Shown here: in pieces, positions 34,253-39,404 of the stretch | Numbering within the stretch: position 1 is the first letter of the stretch | Layout: each line of letters begins with the position of its first letter | Assembly (NCBI GenBank): GCA_026126125.1 | Contig: JAHCJW010000014.1 | Span: 1 to 39,404 of the forward strand | Reading direction: 5' to 3' | DNA: 39,404 bases | From: Devosia sp. | GTDB taxonomy: Bacteria; Pseudomonadota; Alphaproteobacteria; Rhizobiales; Devosiaceae | The notes under the pieces: model-generated | The model's input: only the letters and a program-made list of their open reading frames with translations | Database searches by the model: none | Told to the model about the DNA's origin: nothing | Position numbers and translations under genes: made by a program

Positions 34253-35077
34253 TCAAGGTGTCTGGATGAAGATCAGCAACACCGTCATGGCCGCCACTTC
34301 GCCCAAGGCCCCCGCCGCGCCGACAAGATCACCGGTCTGCCCGCCGACGAGATGCCGGCAAAGCGCCGTCCATCCCAGCACCACCAACGCCACGGCGCCC
34401 ATTGCCAGTCCGATCGCGACAAGGCTCGTTGCCGGGGCGCCGACGATAAAGATCAGCATGACTGCAAAGCCTGACCCGATCAGAAACCGCGAGCGGGGCA
34501 GGGCGCCCGCCGCCGCCGCCGCGCCGTCCGCTCGTGCCGGGGGCAGCGCCACGGCCAGCCACAATCCCCCCGATCGTCCCGCGATATTGGCGGCGGTCCA
34601 AAGCCCGGCCGCCGCCAGCGGATTGAATGCAACAACGCTGCCCAGCGCACTGACCCGCAACACCACGAACAGGCATAACGCCGCCACTCCATAGCTGCCA
34701 TGCCGGCTGTCCTTGAGGATTTCCAATCGCCGCGCCGGGGTCCAGCCGCCAAAAAGCCCGTCGGCGGCATCGGCGATGGCGTCCTCCATCATGCCGCCCC
34801 CCACCAGCATCATGGCGGCGGTGGCGAGCGCGGCGGCGAAAAAAGGCGGCAACCCCAGCAGCGCCCCGCCGATCAAGACGCCCATGGGAATGACGGCCAT
34901 CACCGTCGCGGCAAACGGCAGCGCCATGGCGATCCGGCCCAGTTCGGGCGTCTGGTGCGGCCTGTCGCCGGTCGGCAGGCGGGAAAAAAACCGCAGCGCC
35001 ATGACCAGATCGTCCATCAGCCCGACGCCGCCGCGCCCTTCGGGGCCGTTATTCTGCGCGTCCGGCGTCAATTGCAT
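34253..35077 (-). CDS. cobS: Adenosylcobinamide-GDP ribazoletransferase (cobalamin synthase)
   Basis: A 274-aa integral membrane enzyme that joins adenosylcobinamide-GDP and alpha-ribazole to finish cobalamin. Motifs: EDAIADAADGLFGGWT, LKDSRHGSYG, and the C-terminal GGQTGDLVGAAGALGE. Start ATG 35077 (MQLTPDAQNNG) follows ACGGAGCGAA; the frame opens to 35107. Divergent from cobT with 58 bp between start codons, so the two share a short promoter region. I see no B12 riboswitch in that gap. Confidence 0.93.
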   Translation of the reverse strand: MQLTPDAQNNGPEGRGGVGLMDDLVMALRFFSRLPTGDRPHQTPELGRIAMALPFAATVMAVIPMGVLIGGALLGLPPFFAAALATAAMMLVGGGMMEDAIADAADGLFGGWTPARRLEILKDSRHGSYGVAALCLFVVLRVSALGSVVAFNPLAAAGLWTAANIAGRSGGLWLAVALPPARADGAAAAAGALPRSRFLIGSGFAVMLIFIVGAPATSLVAIGLAMGAVALVVLGWTALCRHLVGGQTGDLVGAAGALGEVAAMTVLLIFIQTP

Positions 35078-35135
35078 TTCGCTCCGTTCTGGGCAACAAG
35101 TCCGCACCCTCCTACCACATCACGCCGGACCTGCC

Positions 35136-36158
35136 ATGCCCGCCCTCAGCCCCGCCTTTGCCGACATCGTCGAGTTGCTCACCGCCGTCCCCGATGGCGA
35201 TGACGCCGCCGTCGCCGCAGTGCGGATGCGCGATGCGCAGTTGACCAAGCCCGCCGGCTCCCTTGGCCGCATGGAAGAGCTGGTGGAATTCCTGGCGCGC
35301 TGGCAGCATCGCCCCGTTCCGCGCCTCGACAATCCCATGGTGACGATCTTTGCCGCCAATCATGGCGTCACCGATCAGGGAATCTCCGCCTATCCGCGTG
35401 AGGTTACCGCCCAGATGGTGGCCAATTTCACCAATGGCGGGGCGGCGATTTCCCAGATCTGCGCGCTGCACGAAATCAATCTGCGCGTCTTCGAGCTGGC
35501 GCTCGAGCTGCCGACCGGCGACATCACAAGGGAAGCGGCGCTGGATGACCAGATGTGCGCCGCCACCATCGCTTATGGCATGGAAGCGGTGGCCGGAAAG
35601 CCCGACCTCGTTGGCCTCGGGGAAATGGGCATCGGCAACACCACCGTCGCTGCCGCCCTTTATGCCGCGCTCTATGGCGGCACCGGCGCCGACTGGGTCG
35701 GTCGCGGCACCGGCGTCGATGACGACGGCCTCCGGCGCAAGGCGGATGCGGTGGATCGGGCCCTGGCGCTGCACAAGGATGAACTGACCCATCCGCTTGC
35801 CATTCTTGCCCGCCTCGGCGGTCGTGAAATCGCCGCCATGCTGGGTGCGCTGGTCGCGGCGCGGCACCAGAAGATCCCGGTGATCGTCGATGGTTTCGTC
35901 GCCACCGCCGCCGCCGCCATCGCCCATGCGGTCAATCCGGCCGCGATCAACCACTGCATTTTCGCCCATGTCTCGGCCGAAACGGGCCATGCGAAAGCGC
36001 TCGAGCATATGGGCCAGCAACCATTGCTCGATCTGGGCATGCGGCTGGGTGAGGGCAGTGGGGCGGCATTGGGCATCGTGCTGGCCAAGACCGCCTTGCA
36101 TCTGCATGCCAATATGGCGACCTTCGCCGACGCCGCCGTCAGCGGTCCCGCCGACTGA
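35136..36158 (+). CDS. cobT: Nicotinate-nucleotide:dimethylbenzimidazole phosphoribosyltransferase
   Basis: A 340-aa cytoplasmic enzyme that makes alpha-ribazole phosphate for the lower ligand of cobalamin. Conserved KPAGSLGRMEEL near residue 39, GEMGIGNTT at 162-170, and the catalytic Glu306 in LGEGSGAALG. Start ATG 35136 (MPALSPAFADIVELL); the frame is open far upstream on top of cobS and that part is not real. Works in the same pathway as cobS. The corrin-ring biosynthesis genes are not in the window. Confidence 0.95.
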   Translation: MPALSPAFADIVELLTAVPDGDDAAVAAVRMRDAQLTKPAGSLGRMEELVEFLARWQHRPVPRLDNPMVTIFAANHGVTDQGISAYPREVTAQMVANFTNGGAAISQICALHEINLRVFELALELPTGDITREAALDDQMCAATIAYGMEAVAGKPDLVGLGEMGIGNTTVAAALYAALYGGTGADWVGRGTGVDDDGLRRKADAVDRALALHKDELTHPLAILARLGGREIAAMLGALVAARHQKIPVIVDGFVATAAAAIAHAVNPAAINHCIFAHVSAETGHAKALEHMGQQPLLDLGMRLGEGSGAALGIVLAKTALHLHANMATFADAAVSGPAD

Positions 36159-36162
36159 TACT

Positions 36163-36268
36163 TAAAGCGCGGCGCGTTTCTTTCAGCTCAGCGCCCTGCG
36201 CTTTACCCCTTTGTTCTGCCGCATGTCTTTATCCCGAAACCGGAGCCACTTTCGGGAGACATGCTTTA
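36163..36268 (+). repeat. Two-hairpin intergenic repeat, copy E
   Basis: A 106-bp copy from TAAAGCGCGGCGCG to GGGAGACATGCTTTA, with hairpins TAAAGCGC / GCGCTTTA and GCATGTCT...CCCGAAA / TTTCGGG...AGACATGC. Its last three bases (TTA) are the TAA stop of the exported-protein gene on the minus strand. Confidence 0.9.
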
Positions 36269-36910
36269 AGGCGCTTTCGGCGCGAACCCGTCCGGTCCGG
36301 GCTCCAGCGCCAGCAGATTCACCCCCATCTGCCGCTGGAAGCGGGCCGTCGAGGCTGCGGCCAGGGTGCGCAGCGTGGCGATGTCCTTGCGGGCTATCGC
36401 ATCGTTGAGCGCGGCGTGTTCGAGCAGGAAATTGAGCACATAGCCCTCGGCCATCTGCTGGCGGGCCTGATCGCCTAGGGCCAGGAAATCGGGGTCGCTG
36501 GCCAGAGCCCGCTGCAATTGCCGCCGCACCGGGCCGTTGTCGACCTTTTGCTCATAGGCGCCGTTGGCCGTGACCCAGTTGAGCACCCAATAGGCAGTGA
36601 GGGCATCGGCGACATTGCCGGTCGGGAGCCCGTCCGCCGCCACCAGGCTGTGCCAGATCTCGGTGGGGCTGCGCTCGGCAAAGCTCTCGGCCAGCTTGTC
36701 GCGCGCCTCGACCCCGACCGACCAGCGGATCGCGTCGAGAAAGCTTCGGCGAAGACGCACCGACAGGCCTTCCGAGACCTGAAAGCTGCTGTCGAATGCC
36801 GGTGGTATCGCGTCGCCCGGCGCCGGGCCGGTCTGTGCATGGGCAGGGAAGGCCAGCGCGATGGCCAACAGGGTCGAGAGAAGCAGGCGGCGGCTACAGG
36901 GCTTGGTCAC
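36266..36910 (-). CDS. Exported protein of unknown function (DUF6683-like)
   Basis: A 214-aa protein with a signal peptide (RRLLLSTLLAIALAFPAHAQ, cleaved after AHA) and a body with RRSFLDAIRWSV, VADALTAYWVLNWVTANGAY and QMAEGYVLNF. The AYWV...W pattern reminds me of DUF6683, but I could not check. Start GTG 36910 (reads VTKPCSRRLLL) has GGAG 7 bp upstream; a longer frame to 36967 overlaps the histidine kinase. Periplasmic, 53 bp after the kinase on the same strand, so possibly linked to it. Confidence 0.78.
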   Translation of the reverse strand: MTKPCSRRLLLSTLLAIALAFPAHAQTGPAPGDAIPPAFDSSFQVSEGLSVRLRRSFLDAIRWSVGVEARDKLAESFAERSPTEIWHSLVAADGLPTGNVADALTAYWVLNWVTANGAYEQKVDNGPVRRQLQRALASDPDFLALGDQARQQMAEGYVLNFLLEHAALNDAIARKDIATLRTLAAASTARFQRQMGVNLLALEPGPDGFAPKAP

Positions 36911-36963
36911 GTTCGGTCTCCAGCCGCGACACTCGAGCTGCCGATCTCGGCAGAATTTGGACC

Positions 36964-38490
<1,527 letters not shown>

Positions 38491-38568
38491 GAACTCTTAC
38501 TCGTTACTACTCATGCGTCGGCAACAGGCCGCCGCTACGCTCGGCTCCGCACACTAGGGCAGGCGTGG

Positions 38569-38647
38569 TTAACAGCTTGTGAAGTCGGCTCCGCGATGTG
38601 CGGGGAGGGAATGCAAACGGCAATTTCCCTGGTTAATGCCGGGTTTA
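38569..38647. promoter_or_regulatory. Two near-consensus CtrA-like boxes, kinase/Lrp intergenic
   Basis: TTAA-N7-TGAA at 38569-38583 and TTAA-N7-TTTA at 38633-38647 each differ from the CtrA box by one base. They lie in the 278-bp space between the histidine kinase and the divergent Lrp/AsnC gene. Single mismatches make each weak alone. Confidence 0.35.
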
Positions 38648-38768
38648 CGGGCAGCGCGGCATTGGTCCGCGCAATTTTATTGCGCTTTTCTGGCTAATAT
38701 GCCAGTTACTTGTGCGCCTCGTGGGGGCAATATGCGTTGTTTGGAAATCTCATTTCGCTGAGGGCGCT

Positions 38769-39254
38769 ATGGCACTCGACAAGATCGATCGCAAGATTTT
38801 GACGCTTTTGCAGAAGGACGCGACCACGCCGGTCGCCGAGATCGGCCGAAAAGTGGGCTTGTCGACCACCCCGTGCTGGCGCCGCATCCAGAAGATGGAA
38901 GAAGATGGCGTCATCCAGCGCCGCGTCGCGGTGCTCGACCCGTCCAAGGTCAATGTCGGGGTGACGGTGTTTGTCTCGGTCAAGACCAATGAGCACAACG
39001 AAACCTGGATGCGCAAATTTTCCGGCGTCATCGACGAATTTCCCGAAGTGGTCGAATTTTACCGCATGAGCGGCGATGTCGACTATCTGATGCGGGTGGT
39101 GGTCCCCGATATTGGCGCCTATGACGCCTTTTACAAAAAGCTCATCAGCAAGATCAATCTGACCGATGTCAGCTCCGCCTTCGCCATGGGGCAGATCAAA
39201 TACACCACCGCGCTGCCGCTCGACTTCGCCATTGTCGTGGACGACGATAAATAG
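38769..39254 (+). CDS. Lrp/AsnC-family transcriptional regulator
   Basis: A 161-aa DNA-binding protein: N-terminal AsnC HTH (DKIDRKILTLLQKDATTPVA, then VGLSTTPCWRRIQKME) and C-terminal RAM ligand domain (about 70-150, VVEFYRMSGDVDYLMRVVVPD). It typically responds to amino acids. Start ATG 38769 follows GAGGGCGCT; the frame is open to 38712. Divergent from the DivJ/PleC-like kinase. The TAG stop is the first three bases of repeat copy F. Target genes unknown. Confidence 0.92.
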   Translation: MALDKIDRKILTLLQKDATTPVAEIGRKVGLSTTPCWRRIQKMEEDGVIQRRVAVLDPSKVNVGVTVFVSVKTNEHNETWMRKFSGVIDEFPEVVEFYRMSGDVDYLMRVVVPDIGAYDAFYKKLISKINLTDVSSAFAMGQIKYTTALPLDFAIVVDDDK

Positions 39255-39345
39255 AACGCGTCGCGTTGCTGTGAGAGCAGCTTCATCCGCTTTAGCTCTT
39301 TGTCTTTGCCCTGAAACCGGTTCCCGCTTTCGAAAGACATTCGGT
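39252..39345 (+). repeat. Two-hairpin intergenic repeat, copy F (diverged)
   Basis: A shorter, diverged copy: TAGAACGCGTCGCG, then CCGCTTTAGC, then CTGAAACCGGTTCCCGCTTTCG and GACATTCGGTA. About 10 bp between the two hairpins are missing compared with copy D. It begins with the stop codon of the Lrp gene. The last 60 bp of the window hold no supportable gene. Confidence 0.75.
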
Positions 39346-39404
39346 AGGCCGCGCGTGCCGAGGCCCCGCGCGACGTAATCGCGCGGTTGGCGCTTTGCCG
39401 TTTC

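Noticed and set aside
34713-35135. N-terminal extension of cobT
   Set aside because: Open in frame but antisense to cobS and without homology; cobT begins at the ATG at 35136.
35078-35135. Cobalamin riboswitch before cobT/cobS
   Set aside because: The gap is only 58 bp and has no B12-box-like sequence.
39346-39404. Start or end of a further gene at the right edge
   Set aside because: Only 59 bp; open in several frames with no motif or ribosome-binding site to support a call.

Overview
The window is dense, GC-rich chromosomal DNA of an alphaproteobacterium, most likely of the order Hyphomicrobiales (Rhizobiales) and perhaps a Devosia-like lineage. This is inferred from gene content (an ScfR-type regulator beside isocitrate lyase, a cobS/cobT plus TIGR02281 protease cluster, a PleC/DivJ-type kinase, CtrA-like motifs) and from a family of two-hairpin intergenic repeats of the RIME / Bru-RS style. 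The genus was not verified. I see no tRNA, rRNA, CRISPR array, transposase or phage gene.

Layout. 1-2.4 kb: the 5' end of a xylulokinase-like gene, its LacI-type regulator and a divergent aldose 1-epimerase. 2.4-6.5 kb: a WYL regulator, then an ScfR/RamB-type regulator facing a small conserved protein and isocitrate lyase (glyoxylate shunt). 6.6-14.1 kb: housekeeping and envelope genes (Nudix hydrolase, YifB, GH25 lysozyme lipoprotein, MarC, gshB, yraN, rsmI, LpoA-like lipoprotein). 14.2-18.7 kb: a PAS histidine kinase and aminopeptidase N. 19-22.9 kb: two tandem ABC exporters separated by two hairpins and a 31-codon ORF with a near-perfect Shine-Dalgarno. 23-28.7 kb: an EAL protein with a degenerate GGDEF, beta-mannosidase and a DMT permease. 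29-32.2 kb: NDH-2, an FGGY kinase and a universal stress protein behind an FNR/FixK-type box. 32.4-36.2 kb: dusA, a membrane aspartic protease, and divergent cobS and cobT. 36.3-39.3 kb: a small exported protein, a second (DivJ/PleC-like) histidine kinase and an Lrp/AsnC regulator.

The most interesting signals are mostly not protein-coding. (i) Three near-identical 16-bp sites around TTCACGTGAA resemble ParB-binding parS and lie within 7.3 kb, hinting that this segment is near the chromosome origin. (ii) Six copies of an approximately 106-bp two-hairpin repeat sit at gene ends; several supply a neighbour's stop codon, and one is split by a second, related element. (iii) CtrA-like TTAA-N7-TTAA motifs lie upstream of both histidine kinases. 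(iv) TTTAC repeats fill the space between the ScfR-type regulator and the aceA side. (v) A hairpin/sORF leader lies between the ABC genes.

Most genes are ordinary core metabolism. No previously undescribed multi-gene system is evident; the repeats, the parS-like cluster and the ABC leader are the best leads.
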